38,295 nt of DNA from an uncultured Burkholderiales bacterium (GTDB lineage: Bacteria; Pseudomonadota; Gammaproteobacteria; Burkholderiales; Burkholderiaceae_C), in assembly GCA_903933115.1 (NCBI GenBank), contig CAIZIT010000081.1:1-38295 (forward strand), given 5' to 3'. The notes under the pieces were generated by a model. That model saw only the letters and a list, made by a program, of their open reading frames with translations, did no database searches and was not told the origin of the DNA. Below, piece after piece: positions 17,799 to 26,215 of this stretch. A program made the translations under genes and the position numbers. The number at the start of each line of letters is the position of its first letter. Position 1 is the first letter of the stretch.

Positions 17799-18149
17799 TT
17801 AACCTGAAATCAACAAGACAGCGCAAGCTTTTGTGGTTTCCGAATCCAAATCATTGGCTCCTGCCAACTTACCCCACCCACCCTTTTCTATGAAAGTGCC
17901 TTGGGCCCATTCGTCAGCTTTTTTCAGCTCAGCCAAGTTTTGTTTGAATTTAGGGTCTCTCTTGAACATATCCGCACAGACTGGAGCCAAGGCACCCTGA
18001 AGTGCTATTGCCACCTTTTGGTTTGCATATTCCTCTGTTTTGCCCTGTGTTCGCCATCCGCCCCAGACAAATCCAAATACTGTTATCGCTACCGCGCCTG
18101 CCACTGCGCCCCAAATGGCATTTTCTGTATAGATTGGAAACTTGATCAA
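17799..18149 (-). CDS. Small membrane-anchored hypothetical protein
   Basis: A 116-residue protein with one clear membrane segment at about residues 11-30 (AIWGAVAGAVAITVFGFVWG). It is followed by a charged, helical periplasmic part with two cysteines (in APVCADMF and TKACAVLL) that could form a disulfide. Similar short proteins (signal anchor plus GGW..G and a C..F-K pattern) are conserved in betaproteobacteria without known function. ATG at 18149 is a suitable start. It is a single gene upstream of tRNA-Leu on the same strand. Confidence 0.7.
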   Translation of the reverse strand: MIKFPIYTENAIWGAVAGAVAITVFGFVWGGWRTQGKTEEYANQKVAIALQGALAPVCADMFKRDPKFKQNLAELKKADEWAQGTFIEKGGWGKLAGANDLDSETTKACAVLLISG

Positions 18150-18240
18150 AATTGACTTTCAAAAACGGATCAAACCTTCCGTTGTAGGCCGTCTAATGTA
18201 CGACCTATCAAGAACAATAGCGACCTATTATTCACTTTTA

Positions 18241-19989
18241 TTATTGTCCTAAAGCCAAACCCGTGTTTCTCCTTGGATCGTTGGCACCAAAATAAAGTCG
18301 CGATTGAGGTTTGACCTCACTCAATCTGGCCCCACCCACCATGATCGCAGCCATGTGGTTGGCCAATCTAGACGGCTTGATGGTGTAACCCGAGGCCTCC
18401 AATTGCTCTTTGGCATCTGGAGGCAAAGCATAATCCTCAGCAAACACGACATCGGGAACCCATTGATGGTGGAATCTGGGGGCATCGACTGCCTCTTGAA
18501 TGGTCATGTCGTAATCGATCGTATTGATCAATGTTTGCAACACCGCCGTGATGATTCGACTCCCCCCCGGCGTGCCCAAGACCATCACAATTTGGTCGTT
18601 CTTCAATACGATGGTGGGACTCATGGATGACAAGGGCCTCTTTGATGGCTCAATTTGATTCACACGCCCCTGTAACAATTGGAACTGATTGACCACACCC
18701 AATTTGATGGTGAAGTCATCCATCTCATTGTTCAATAAGATCCCTGTTCCTTTCGCAACGACCCTTGCACCAAACCAATCGTTCAATGTGTATGTCATCG
18801 AGACCGCATTTCCAAATGAATCAATGACAGAGAAATGGGTTGTATTTTCACCTTCTTGAACCATCCCTGCAGGCATCAATTGAGCTGAGGGTGTAGCTAT
18901 GACGGGATCGATGCTTGAACGCAAATGATCGAGATGCGAGGGGCTCAATAAATAATCAATGGGGTTGTCATGAAACTCTGGGTCACCCAGAGAAGTGTTT
19001 CTATCGACATATGCTCTTCTGATCGCTTCAATTTGATAATGCAAAGACTTTGCAGAATGAAAGCCCCACTCATTGAGTGGATAAGGCTCCAATATTTTCA
19101 AGATCTCACAAATCGTGACCCCACCCGAACTCGGCGGAGGTGCTGACAAGATGCGGTAAGCTCTGTAATTGCAACCGATCGGGCGCATTTCACGAGTTTG
19201 ATATTGCCGCAAATCTTGAGTGGTGATGATGCCCCCATTCTCTAAACTGGAGATCGAAATTGATTTTGCTGTTTGTCCAATATAAAAATCTTCAACGCCT
19301 TGATGTTGGATTCTTTTAAGAGTTTTAGCCAATTGTTTTTGTACCAATCGGTCACCCACTTCAAAAGGTTTGCCCTTTTTTAAAAAAATGTCTTTGGCTT
19401 CAGGGTCTTTCTTGAAGTCCTCGGTGGCCACGTGAAGCATCTCCACATCCCCTGCCTCAAGTACAAACCCATTTTGCGCCAATTTCACAGCAGGGTCCAT
19501 CAACGCTTGACGGCTCATGGTGCCATATTTTTTTCTTGCATACTCAAGTCCAGAGACAGTACCTGGAACACCAACGGCCAAGTGACCCCTGGTGCTTAAA
19601 CTTTTGATCACTTGCCCTTCGGGATCGAGAAACATGCCTTTGGTGGCAGCCAAAGGCGCTTTTTCTCGAAAGTCTAAAAAAGTCTCACGTCCGTCTTCAA
19701 GCTTGAGGGTCATAAACCCTCCTCCCCCAAGATTACCCGCAGCGGGATATACAACGGCCAAAGCGTATGCAACTGCTACAGCAGCATCGACAGAATTGCC
19801 TCCTTTTTTTAAGATTTCGACACCTACTTTGCTGGCCAAGTGTTGAGCGCTCACGACCATGCCTCGACTGCTTTGCACAGGAGCCATGGAAGCCGCAAAA
19901 AGTTGTGTATTGATCATCAAACCCAAGGCCATAAAACCCAGAGGTTTAACTCCTAAATAAAACTTCTTCATAAAAGCCATTGAACGCAT
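18241..19989 (-). CDS. ggt: Gamma-glutamyltransferase
   Basis: Periplasmic Ntn-hydrolase that cleaves glutathione and transfers its glutamyl group, 582 residues. A hydrophobic signal peptide covers roughly the first 33 residues and ends near LFAAS. The autoprocessing/catalytic threonine is in GENTTHFSVID (residue 384 of this frame), which would cut the precursor into large and small subunits. PLSSMSPT supplies the conserved serine pair and GTPGGSR the glycine loop. ATGs at 19980 and 19971 are alternative starts. It is monocistronic, divergent from the PQQ dehydrogenase. Confidence 0.95.
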   Translation of the reverse strand: MRSMAFMKKFYLGVKPLGFMALGLMINTQLFAASMAPVQSSRGMVVSAQHLASKVGVEILKKGGNSVDAAVAVAYALAVVYPAAGNLGGGGFMTLKLEDGRETFLDFREKAPLAATKGMFLDPEGQVIKSLSTRGHLAVGVPGTVSGLEYARKKYGTMSRQALMDPAVKLAQNGFVLEAGDVEMLHVATEDFKKDPEAKDIFLKKGKPFEVGDRLVQKQLAKTLKRIQHQGVEDFYIGQTAKSISISSLENGGIITTQDLRQYQTREMRPIGCNYRAYRILSAPPPSSGGVTICEILKILEPYPLNEWGFHSAKSLHYQIEAIRRAYVDRNTSLGDPEFHDNPIDYLLSPSHLDHLRSSIDPVIATPSAQLMPAGMVQEGENTTHFSVIDSFGNAVSMTYTLNDWFGARVVAKGTGILLNNEMDDFTIKLGVVNQFQLLQGRVNQIEPSKRPLSSMSPTIVLKNDQIVMVLGTPGGSRIITAVLQTLINTIDYDMTIQEAVDAPRFHHQWVPDVVFAEDYALPPDAKEQLEASGYTIKPSRLANHMAAIMVGGARLSEVKPQSRLYFGANDPRRNTGLALGQ

Positions 19990-20136
19990 TGGTCAGCACT
20001 TTCAGGTTGTACACGCCAGCAAGTCGCTTGCTCGCTGGCTCGCTGGCTCAATACTATCAGGTCTTCCCCTAGTCATTTGAAATCAAAAACCTTGCTACCC
20101 TAAGAATTCAAAAAAACAGTTAAAAAGTATTTTTTT

Positions 20137-21966
20137 ATGCATTTATCTCTTCGAATCTTTGTTTCACTCACCTTAAGCTTCTTTGCAACTCATCTTGTTT
20201 TAGCTCAAGATGGCGCAAAATTATTCAACACCTTTTGCGCCACTTGCCATGTGGAGGATGCACAATCCAGAGCACCCAATTTGAACCTTTTGCGCCAACT
20301 CAACCCAGAAAACGTTTTATCTGCACTTGAAAAGGGCTCGATGATCAAAGTCGGTGCTGAGCGGAGTCGCAAAGAGAGAATCGCTCTTGCTGAGTATTTG
20401 ACGGGGAAACCTTACGACCCTCAGCACCATGACCCCATCAATCAGGATGCTTTTTGCAGCAACTCCACGACAAGGGGTGGTACTTCGCAGAAAAATCTCA
20501 GCTGGAACAACTGGGGCGCCAACAATGAAAACACGCGATATCAAAGTGAAAAGAACTCAGCGCTCAACCTCAACAATGTGGAGCGGTTGAATCTCAAGTG
20601 GTCCTTTGGTTTTCCCGGCGCAGCATCAGCAAGTACTCAGGCTGTCATCAATTCAGGCCGTGTTTATGTAGGCAGTTGGGAAGGCGATGTTTTTTCTCTG
20701 GATGCACAAACCGGTTGCATACATTGGAGAGTGGAGGCCGAAGCAGGTGTTCGTGCTGGATTGGTGATTGATGATCAAACTCAAACCGTTTATTTCGCAG
20801 ACTTGGCTGCAAACGTATACGCTGTTGATGCCAAAAAGGGAAAAGTACTTTGGAAATCTAAAGTAGATGACCATCCACTTGCCCGCATCAGTGGAGGTCC
20901 CAAACTTTATAAAGGTCTGATCTACATTCCAGTGTCCTCAAGAGAGGAGTCCATGGCGGGAGACCCTAGGTATCCATGTTGTAAATTTAGAGGCAGCGTT
21001 GTCGCTCTCAAGCAAAACAATGGCTCACAGGTCTGGAAGACCTACATGATTGATGTGGCGGCCCAATCCAAAGGCGCCAACGAACTGGGTGTTCAATCCT
21101 ATGGTCCTTCAGGCGCAGCGATCTGGAACTCTCCTGCCATAGACACCAAAAGAAACGCGCTTTACGTGGGTACTGGCAACTCTTACACTTCACCCAATGC
21201 CACTCTCTCAGACGCTATTGTGTCCATGGATTTGAAAAATGGAAAAATTCTTTGGTCCCAACAATTTACGTCCAACGACATGTGGAATGGCAGCTGCCCT
21301 GAGACAGCACTGAACCACAGCAACTGTGCCAATTTGGAGGCACCTGATTTCGATTTTTCTGCGCCCCCTATGATTGTTCATACGACTGAGGGCGACAGAA
21401 TCATTGCCAGTCAAAAGTCCGGTGTTGTCTACAGCCTGGATCCCGACAAAAAGGGATCTGTCGTTTGGCAAAAGAAAATCGGAGTGGGAGGCACTTCAGG
21501 CGGCATCATGTTTGGTTCATCCGCTGATAATCAAGCCATTTATTCAGCGCTCTCTGATGCCGTTCGTGTTGGCAACAAGCTTGACCCCAATTCTGGTGGA
21601 GGGTTGGTGGCCCTTGATCAAAAAACTGGGCAAGAGCTGTGGCGCACCGCACATCCACCTTGCGGTGAGCGAAAACTGTGTAGCCAAGCTCAGACCGCAG
21701 CCGTATCGGTTTCGGGTGATCTTGTTTTCTCCGGATCGATTGACGGTTTTTTAAGAGCTTACTCCACCAAAACAGGTGAAATCGTTTGGAGTTATGACAC
21801 TGCAAAACCCTATACAACAGTCAACGGTGTCAAAGCCAAGGGAGGATCGATCAGCGACGCTGGAGTTGCTGTCGCCGGCTCGATGTTGTTCACCAATTCA
21901 GGCTACTCGCATCACTCAGGCATCAATCCTGGCAATGTGTTCTTGGCCTTTGAACTCTCCAAGTGA
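20137..21966 (+). CDS. Cytochrome c/PQQ-dependent dehydrogenase
   Basis: A 609-residue periplasmic quinohaemoprotein. A signal peptide (1-23, cleavage after VLA) is followed by a short cytochrome c domain with CATCH at residues 34-38 and a likely methionine ligand near residue 69. The rest is a beta-propeller of PQQ/WD-like blades (for example GRVYVGSWEGDVFSLDAQTG and KLYKGLIYIP). The adjacent cysteines in PRYPCCKFRG match the vicinal disulfide of PQQ alcohol dehydrogenases. The haem-first order is that of polyvinyl alcohol dehydrogenase, but the substrate is unknown, and no PQQ-synthesis genes are in the window. Confidence 0.9.
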   Translation: MHLSLRIFVSLTLSFFATHLVLAQDGAKLFNTFCATCHVEDAQSRAPNLNLLRQLNPENVLSALEKGSMIKVGAERSRKERIALAEYLTGKPYDPQHHDPINQDAFCSNSTTRGGTSQKNLSWNNWGANNENTRYQSEKNSALNLNNVERLNLKWSFGFPGAASASTQAVINSGRVYVGSWEGDVFSLDAQTGCIHWRVEAEAGVRAGLVIDDQTQTVYFADLAANVYAVDAKKGKVLWKSKVDDHPLARISGGPKLYKGLIYIPVSSREESMAGDPRYPCCKFRGSVVALKQNNGSQVWKTYMIDVAAQSKGANELGVQSYGPSGAAIWNSPAIDTKRNALYVGTGNSYTSPNATLSDAIVSMDLKNGKILWSQQFTSNDMWNGSCPETALNHSNCANLEAPDFDFSAPPMIVHTTEGDRIIASQKSGVVYSLDPDKKGSVVWQKKIGVGGTSGGIMFGSSADNQAIYSALSDAVRVGNKLDPNSGGGLVALDQKTGQELWRTAHPPCGERKLCSQAQTAAVSVSGDLVFSGSIDGFLRAYSTKTGEIVWSYDTAKPYTTVNGVKAKGGSISDAGVAVAGSMLFTNSGYSHHSGINPGNVFLAFELSK

Positions 21967-21974
21967 TCGAACTC

Positions 21975-22006
21975 GCATCAGAGTGAAATGCGCCTCACTC
22001 TGATGC
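21975..22006. terminator. Hairpin between convergent genes
   Basis: A perfect 12-bp stem, gcatcagagtga (21975-21986) with tcactctgatgc (21995-22006), has an 8-nt loop and sits between two convergent stop codons. It probably ends both transcripts, although neither side has a proper U-run. Confidence 0.6.
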
Positions 22007-22019
22007 AAAAATGACTGAC

Positions 22020-22628
22020 TTACATCGGAGGCTTGAAGCCATTGCGGCCAACGGTGATTCGGTTCACCACCCATGAATCGTTTTCTTTTGTGGCCACAAT
22101 CAAAGCATAAGCGCCAGGCAGCAAGAGAGTGGCATCCGCTGGACGAACCGAGACGATTGGTGTTTGTTCTGGAATCAAGATGGTTTTCTCTCCATCTTTG
22201 TACTTCAACTGCATTTCAGGTCCATTGGCACCCCATTTGAGCTGCTGAACGGTGGCGTTGGTCATGGTGCTGTCTTTTTGCAAATCCCACGGATAGTGCC
22301 CCTCACCCGTTCCTCTAGCAGCTTCAGGGAAAATCAATACCTCCAAAGCTGTCAGTCGACCATCTGGGCCAAGCACTGCTGCAGAGCCGATGTAGCTGTT
22401 GGCTTGGATCTTTTGAAGACTCTCAGGATAGGCTTCAGAAATCGGGACCTTGTCGCCCAATTTGAATTCAAGCGTTTCTCCACTTCGCTCTTTGAGTACG
22501 ATTTTTTGAGCGCTCACACTCTCAATCGCTCCTCTAAAGCGCTGAGGTGCATTCAAACTCTGCGACCAAGCCGTTACAGCTCCCATCAAGCCAACAACCC
22601 ATAAAACCAAGATGCGCTTAGCGACCAT
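22020..22628 (-). CDS. Periplasmic hypothetical protein
   Basis: A 202-residue exported protein. The signal peptide is residues 1-22 (ILVLWVVGLMGAVTAWS). The mature part is beta-rich with two similar halves: FRGAIESVSAQKIVLKERSG and a later QLKYKDGEKTILIPEQTPIV. This is reminiscent of small DUF5666/OB-like domains that carry a metal- or nucleic-acid-sized fold. Related proteins in Alpha- and Betaproteobacteria are often annotated as a metal ABC transporter permease, which this protein clearly is not (it has no membrane segments beyond the signal). It converges on the PQQ dehydrogenase. Confidence 0.7.
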   Translation of the reverse strand: MVAKRILVLWVVGLMGAVTAWSQSLNAPQRFRGAIESVSAQKIVLKERSGETLEFKLGDKVPISEAYPESLQKIQANSYIGSAAVLGPDGRLTALEVLIFPEAARGTGEGHYPWDLQKDSTMTNATVQQLKWGANGPEMQLKYKDGEKTILIPEQTPIVSVRPADATLLLPGAYALIVATKENDSWVVNRITVGRNGFKPPM

Positions 22629-22777
22629 TTTTATCCCTTTTGAATCAAGTGAACCGTTTTAAACCTGTGCTCGAGTACAGCAAACATTAGAACTCAAAAC
22701 ACACCAGATACGTTGAATTTAATCGACGCCATAAGTAACACTTAATTACTCATTTAAAATGACGGGTTTGTTACTTG

Positions 22778-22809
22778 GTCATTGACAAAAATGACGTTTA
22801 CGTAATAAT
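22778..22809 (+). promoter_or_regulatory. Candidate promoter with overlapping dyad
   Basis: TTGACA (22782-22787) and AATAAT (22804-22809) are spaced 16 bp, a near-consensus sigma70 promoter, with the start of the small exported protein 33 bp further. A dyad, gtcatt-6-aatgac (22778-22795), covers the -35 box and is a candidate operator. Confidence 0.6.
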
Positions 22810-22842
22810 TAAAACACCAACATTTGACCTTAAATCATACTC

Positions 22843-23109
22843 ATGAACAAAATGAAGATTTCGACAAGACTTTTCCTTGCTTTGATCATGTCGATTTTGT
22901 CTTCGAGTGCCTTTTGCTCGATCTCGGATCCGTGTAAGGCTGAGTCGGTGGAAAGTAAGCGCTTGTTTTGCCAAGCCATTAATCACCTCGATGCGAGCAA
23001 ATGCGCTCAAATCACCAACTTTGACATGCGACAGCATTGCGTGCTTCAAGTCAAAGACGGTCAACGTGGAACCACATGGGGTCTTGCACCCAAAAAACCA
23101 GCCAGTTGA
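22843..23109 (+). CDS. Small exported cysteine-containing protein
   Basis: An 88-residue protein with a basic, hydrophobic signal peptide (residues 1-25, KISTRLFLALIMSILSSSAF). The mature part has four cysteines spaced about 11 apart (in SDPCK, LFCQ, SKCAQ, QHCVL), fit for two disulfides. An open frame on the opposite strand covers the same DNA, but the signal peptide and the promoter just upstream favour this one. The family is not recognised. Confidence 0.65.
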   Translation: MNKMKISTRLFLALIMSILSSSAFCSISDPCKAESVESKRLFCQAINHLDASKCAQITNFDMRQHCVLQVKDGQRGTTWGLAPKKPAS

Positions 23110-23229
23110 GCACTTAGGCCTCAAAGGCACGTGGCAGCAGTTTTTGCGCGCAACTTTAAAAATCACATGCCCTAAAGTTCTAATCGGGGTTTTAGGATGC
23201 TAGGATGCATTCAATTCTAAAGAGAGTTG

Positions 23230-23661
23230 ATGCAAGAATTGTCCCCAACCCCATATAGTGAACAACAGTGGCACATCGCCGTGCGGTCACTTGAAAATGA
23301 ATTTGATATCACTTTCGAAAAAATTCAAGTCAAAGACCAGGTTAAAAAGCTTTTCTTCACCTACGTAGACCGCCATCAGTTCAGCTGTGAAGCTTGCATT
23401 GCACTTTATTACCGGCTGTTCTTTTTCTCAACCCTGGTTCTTGTGCAAATTCTTGAACAAGAAGGATTTGAAATGGATCACTTCGAATTGAAGGACCTCC
23501 ATCCCGTCTTCGAAGCATCCAAGAAAAGATCATCCATGGCCTTGGACAGTCGAAAGCTTGAAAAAGTCCTGGAAAACATCAATCAATCCCTTGAACTTTT
23601 GGTCTTTGATTTGATTGAAAACAAAAACACTGGCCCCAAAAAAACAGACCCTGAGTTGTGA
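23230..23661 (+). CDS. Hypothetical cytoplasmic protein
   Basis: A 143-residue, mostly helical protein, acidic overall, with cysteines at about 52 and 55 (FSCEACIALYY). No signal peptide. A predicted hydrophobic stretch LFFFSTLVLVQILEQ (about 63-78) may be a buried helix. ATG at 23230 is preferred over the TTG at 23227, with agagag upstream. The end of the gene is shared with the stem of a minus-strand terminator. No family recognised. Confidence 0.6.
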   Translation: MQELSPTPYSEQQWHIAVRSLENEFDITFEKIQVKDQVKKLFFTYVDRHQFSCEACIALYYRLFFFSTLVLVQILEQEGFEMDHFELKDLHPVFEASKKRSSMALDSRKLEKVLENINQSLELLVFDLIENKNTGPKKTDPEL

Positions 23662-23674
23662 GCAACTCAGGGTC
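23638..23674 (-). terminator. Intrinsic terminator of the TerB-like gene
   Basis: A perfect 12-bp stem, gaccctgagttg (23647-23658) with caactcagggtc (23663-23674), and loop tgag. On the minus strand it is followed by tctg and then seven U (23638-23644). It ends the gene at 23722-24138. The stem contains the stop codon of the convergent plus-strand gene. Confidence 0.85.
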
Positions 23675-23721
23675 AAAGGCCGTCTAAAGATTCAGCCCCT
23701 TTGGGCTATTGGCTTTAGGGT

Positions 23722-24138
23722 TTAAGCATTGAAAACTGCGCGGTTATTTTTGGTCAATATGACATCGAAATAAGGCTTGAATGCGTCTTGACTCACTGAA
23801 AATGCATTGAGCATCGAGTGAAAGAGTTGTTGCTCACTGGGATCGGCACGTCCATCGGCCAGCAACAAATCACAAACATTGATCAACAAACATAATTTCT
23901 GAGCTTCGTTGACCAAAGCAGGTGCATCGACCAAAAATTGATCCAACTTGACCGTGCGAACATATTTGATCGCCGTCTGAATCAGTGCCACATCCCCACC
24001 AACGACCGATTGAATATGACCCAACTCCTCTTCTTCAATTTGTCCGTCTGCAGCCATCATGTAAATCAAGCCCACTGCAAGCGTCAGGCGAGGTGTTAAT
24101 TTAATTGGCTCACTTTTAAAAACATCAAATAAACCCAT
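23722..24138 (-). CDS. TerB-like protein
   Basis: A 138-residue helical protein of the TerB/tellurite-resistance-like fold. The acidic signature YMMAADGQIEEEELGHIQ (about 26-43) and a second DLLLADGRADPSEQQLFHS (about 89-107) are the paired D-G-x motifs that bind divalent cations in TerB. No other ter genes are near, so tellurite resistance should not be assumed; stand-alone TerB proteins are widespread with membrane-associated or stress roles. Monocistronic, with its own terminator. Confidence 0.85.
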   Translation of the reverse strand: MGLFDVFKSEPIKLTPRLTLAVGLIYMMAADGQIEEEELGHIQSVVGGDVALIQTAIKYVRTVKLDQFLVDAPALVNEAQKLCLLINVCDLLLADGRADPSEQQLFHSMLNAFSVSQDAFKPYFDVILTKNNRAVFNA

Positions 24139-24359
24139 GAAAGTCTCCTAAAAAAATGTAGAGTGGAATTTAGCATATATTTATGACAAAAAAATACCTT
24201 GATGGCTATTTCACCCAAGTTCAAAGTTTTGGCGACTTGGGGACTTAAGAACCTCAGTGCAAAGCAAGGACAGGCCCCTTTTTGATAAAATCCGAGCGTC
24301 GTTTGCCTCACAAGGCACCGCAATAAAAACAGGCAACTTAACTTTAAAGAGACATCAGA

Positions 24360-24929
24360 TTGAGCAACATCGAAATAGACAACAACGCCAACGAAAATGG
24401 TTTTAAATCCAAAGCGGCCCTGGTGGTCTCGATCTTTGCGATGGTACTGGCTTTATCCAATATTGGCAGCTCCAACGCCTCTGGAGAAGCCACCGAACAA
24501 AACATATTGGCTTCCAATGTCTACTCATTTTTTCAAGCGAAGAACATTCGACAAACTCAATTCAAACTATCCGCTGATAGCTTAGAGATCGCTCTTTCCA
24601 ATTCAGAAAAACTCAATCCAGCGACCAAAGCTGTGATGGAAAAGAAATTGGAAGCTTACAAAAAAACCATAGAGCGCTATGAGAGTGAGCCTGAAACGGG
24701 TGAAGGCAAGAAAGAACTGCTACTCAAAGCCAAAGAGCATGAAAAGCTTCGTGACAAAGCGGTCCTGAAAGATCCCTGGTTTGACTATGCAGAGGGACTC
24801 TTACAAGTGAGTATTGTTTTGGCTTCTGTCGCCATCGTCACCTCCACACCGGTCATGCTGGTGGGCTCTGTGATTTTGGGTATTTTAGGAACCCTCTCAA
24901 CACTGAACGGTTACTACCTTTTTTTCTAA
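24360..24929 (+). CDS. DUF4337-like membrane protein (TTG start)
   Basis: A 189-residue protein. An N-terminal membrane helix (about 18-37) is followed by a charged coiled-coil region (about 60-135, rich in K, E) and two C-terminal membrane helices (about 147-188, ending YYLFF). This layout matches the DUF4337 family, of unknown function. An in-frame stop 15 bp upstream leaves TTG at 24360 as the only reasonable start before residue 33, with aaagaga about 9 nt before it. taaaat (24286-24291) is a possible -10 box. Confidence 0.75.
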   Translation: MSNIEIDNNANENGFKSKAALVVSIFAMVLALSNIGSSNASGEATEQNILASNVYSFFQAKNIRQTQFKLSADSLEIALSNSEKLNPATKAVMEKKLEAYKKTIERYESEPETGEGKKELLLKAKEHEKLRDKAVLKDPWFDYAEGLLQVSIVLASVAIVTSTPVMLVGSVILGILGTLSTLNGYYLFF

Positions 24930-24943
24930 TTGGTTTTTTCTGA

Positions 24944-25540
24944 TCAAGCCCGCTTCTTCAAGAGGGCATCATTTTGATCTTTGATGGATAGTTTTCTAGG
25001 TCCTGGAACAACTTTGATGGGGTCACCGGCCTTGATTTCACCCTCCTTCAACACCTTCAAATACCATCCAGATTTGGCTGTTTTGAGCATGGTTTTACCT
25101 GCGTCGGGGTCGTCCATCTTGGCATTGAATTTAAAGCAAGGCTCACGCAACTTGGTCACCCTCAACTCCAAGTCACCGATAAACCAAAGGTCTCCAACCC
25201 AAACATCATGCTCCAAGAGGCCTGAGACGGTCAAATTCTCCCCCAAGTGACCATATTCAAGAGACGTGGGGGCCTGATCAAGAGATTGAGCCTGAACGAG
25301 GGCTGTCCAAAACGAATAATGTTCGAAAGGGTATGCATAAATGGCCTTATCGCTTCCACCGTGGACCCTTTGGTCAGCCTGCTGGTCTCCCTCTAAACCC
25401 ATATAACGGGCGCAGAGCACTTTCGGCTTTTCCAATGAACTCACTGGCAACTTATGAATTGCAGAGGGATAGGCCTTTCTAGGAGAGAAAGGGTCTTTAT
25501 GAAGAGCGATTTGCCCAATGTTGATCGAGATGATTTTCAT
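24944..25540 (-). CDS. MOSC domain protein (YiiM-like)
   Basis: A 198-residue single-domain MOSC protein, the sulfur-carrier domain of molybdenum cofactor sulfurases. YGHLGENLTVSGLLE and DLELRVTKLREPCFKFNAK are present; the cysteine in REPC is the putative sulfur-carrying residue. Family members such as YiiM and YcbX use Mo-cofactor to reduce N-hydroxylated compounds. It begins 3 bp after the P-II gene on the same strand, so the two form a tight operon, an unusual partnership. Confidence 0.9.
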   Translation of the reverse strand: MKIISINIGQIALHKDPFSPRKAYPSAIHKLPVSSLEKPKVLCARYMGLEGDQQADQRVHGGSDKAIYAYPFEHYSFWTALVQAQSLDQAPTSLEYGHLGENLTVSGLLEHDVWVGDLWFIGDLELRVTKLREPCFKFNAKMDDPDAGKTMLKTAKSGWYLKVLKEGEIKAGDPIKVVPGPRKLSIKDQNDALLKKRA

Positions 25541-25543
25541 GAA

Positions 25544-25882
25544 TTACAAAGCCTCAGGACCTATTTCACCACTTCTGATGCGATGTGCTTGATCGAGCGA
25601 GGTGATAAATATTTTTCCATCACCTATTTTCCCTGTTTTTGCAGCATGAGTGAGCACGTCGACCAATAGAGGTAAGCGGGCAGCCTCAACAGCAATTTCA
25701 AGTTTCACTTTGGGAACATAGTCGTAGAGGTATTCCGCACCGCGATAAAGCTCCACACGGCCCTTTTGACGACCAAAACCCTGCACATCCGATACAGTGA
25801 TACCAATAAACTCATGCTCAATCAGAGCTTGCTTGACGACCTCTAATTTATGAGGCTGAATCATGGCAATCAGCATTTTCAT
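25544..25882 (-). CDS. P-II family signalling protein
   Basis: A 112-residue homologue of GlnB/GlnK, which senses ATP/ADP and 2-oxoglutarate. GFGRQKGRVELYRGAEY covers the start of the T-loop, and the tyrosine uridylylated by GlnD is present in RGAEY. The ATP-binding stretch TGKIGDGKIFI and the C-terminal RIRSGEIG are intact. A longer frame begins at GTG 25900, but agga lies 7 nt before the ATG at 25882, which gives the canonical length. The neighbour is a MOSC protein, not amtB or glnA, so this is likely a specialised paralogue. The N-terminal MKMLIAMIQPHKL departs a little from GlnB. Confidence 0.92.
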   Translation of the reverse strand: MKMLIAMIQPHKLEVVKQALIEHEFIGITVSDVQGFGRQKGRVELYRGAEYLYDYVPKVKLEIAVEAARLPLLVDVLTHAAKTGKIGDGKIFITSLDQAHRIRSGEIGPEAL

Positions 25883-25900
25883 CTTCTTATCCTGACTCAC

Positions 25901-26215
25901 AAAATCAAAACATTTCGACTTGACTGAATCGAATCAACCCAGTAAAACAGCTCTTTCAAAAAAGAAAATTCGACATTCACCAAATTGCATCAGATGCCTT
26001 ATTTTTGAGCCTCTCATGCGCTTTTCAAATCAATCATTGGACTGCATAAAACATGCCTGAATTCACCTGAAAAACTCCCCATGTTGGTGCAAACATATGA
26101 ATTTCTCCAACCAGAGAGCACGTTGATGGACCAGACACCTTGAGTTGGGCCATCTAGGCAAGGAGAAAATTCAAGCCACCAGACATAAGCTTTGGCAACA
26201 AGATCTTGTTGTGAG
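25901..26215. other. Intergenic region upstream of the P-II gene
   Basis: About 315 bp with no frame. It must contain the P-II/MOSC promoter; I find no clear sigma54 or sigma70 boxes. At 26196-26211, 4 bp past the stop of the amidotransferase-like gene, is the perfect 16-bp palindrome caacaagatcttgttg, without a U-run. Confidence 0.5.

Noticed and set aside
22798-23166. Minus-strand frame of 122 codons
   Set aside because: It is antisense to a frame with a clear signal peptide and promoter; its own product is basic and featureless.
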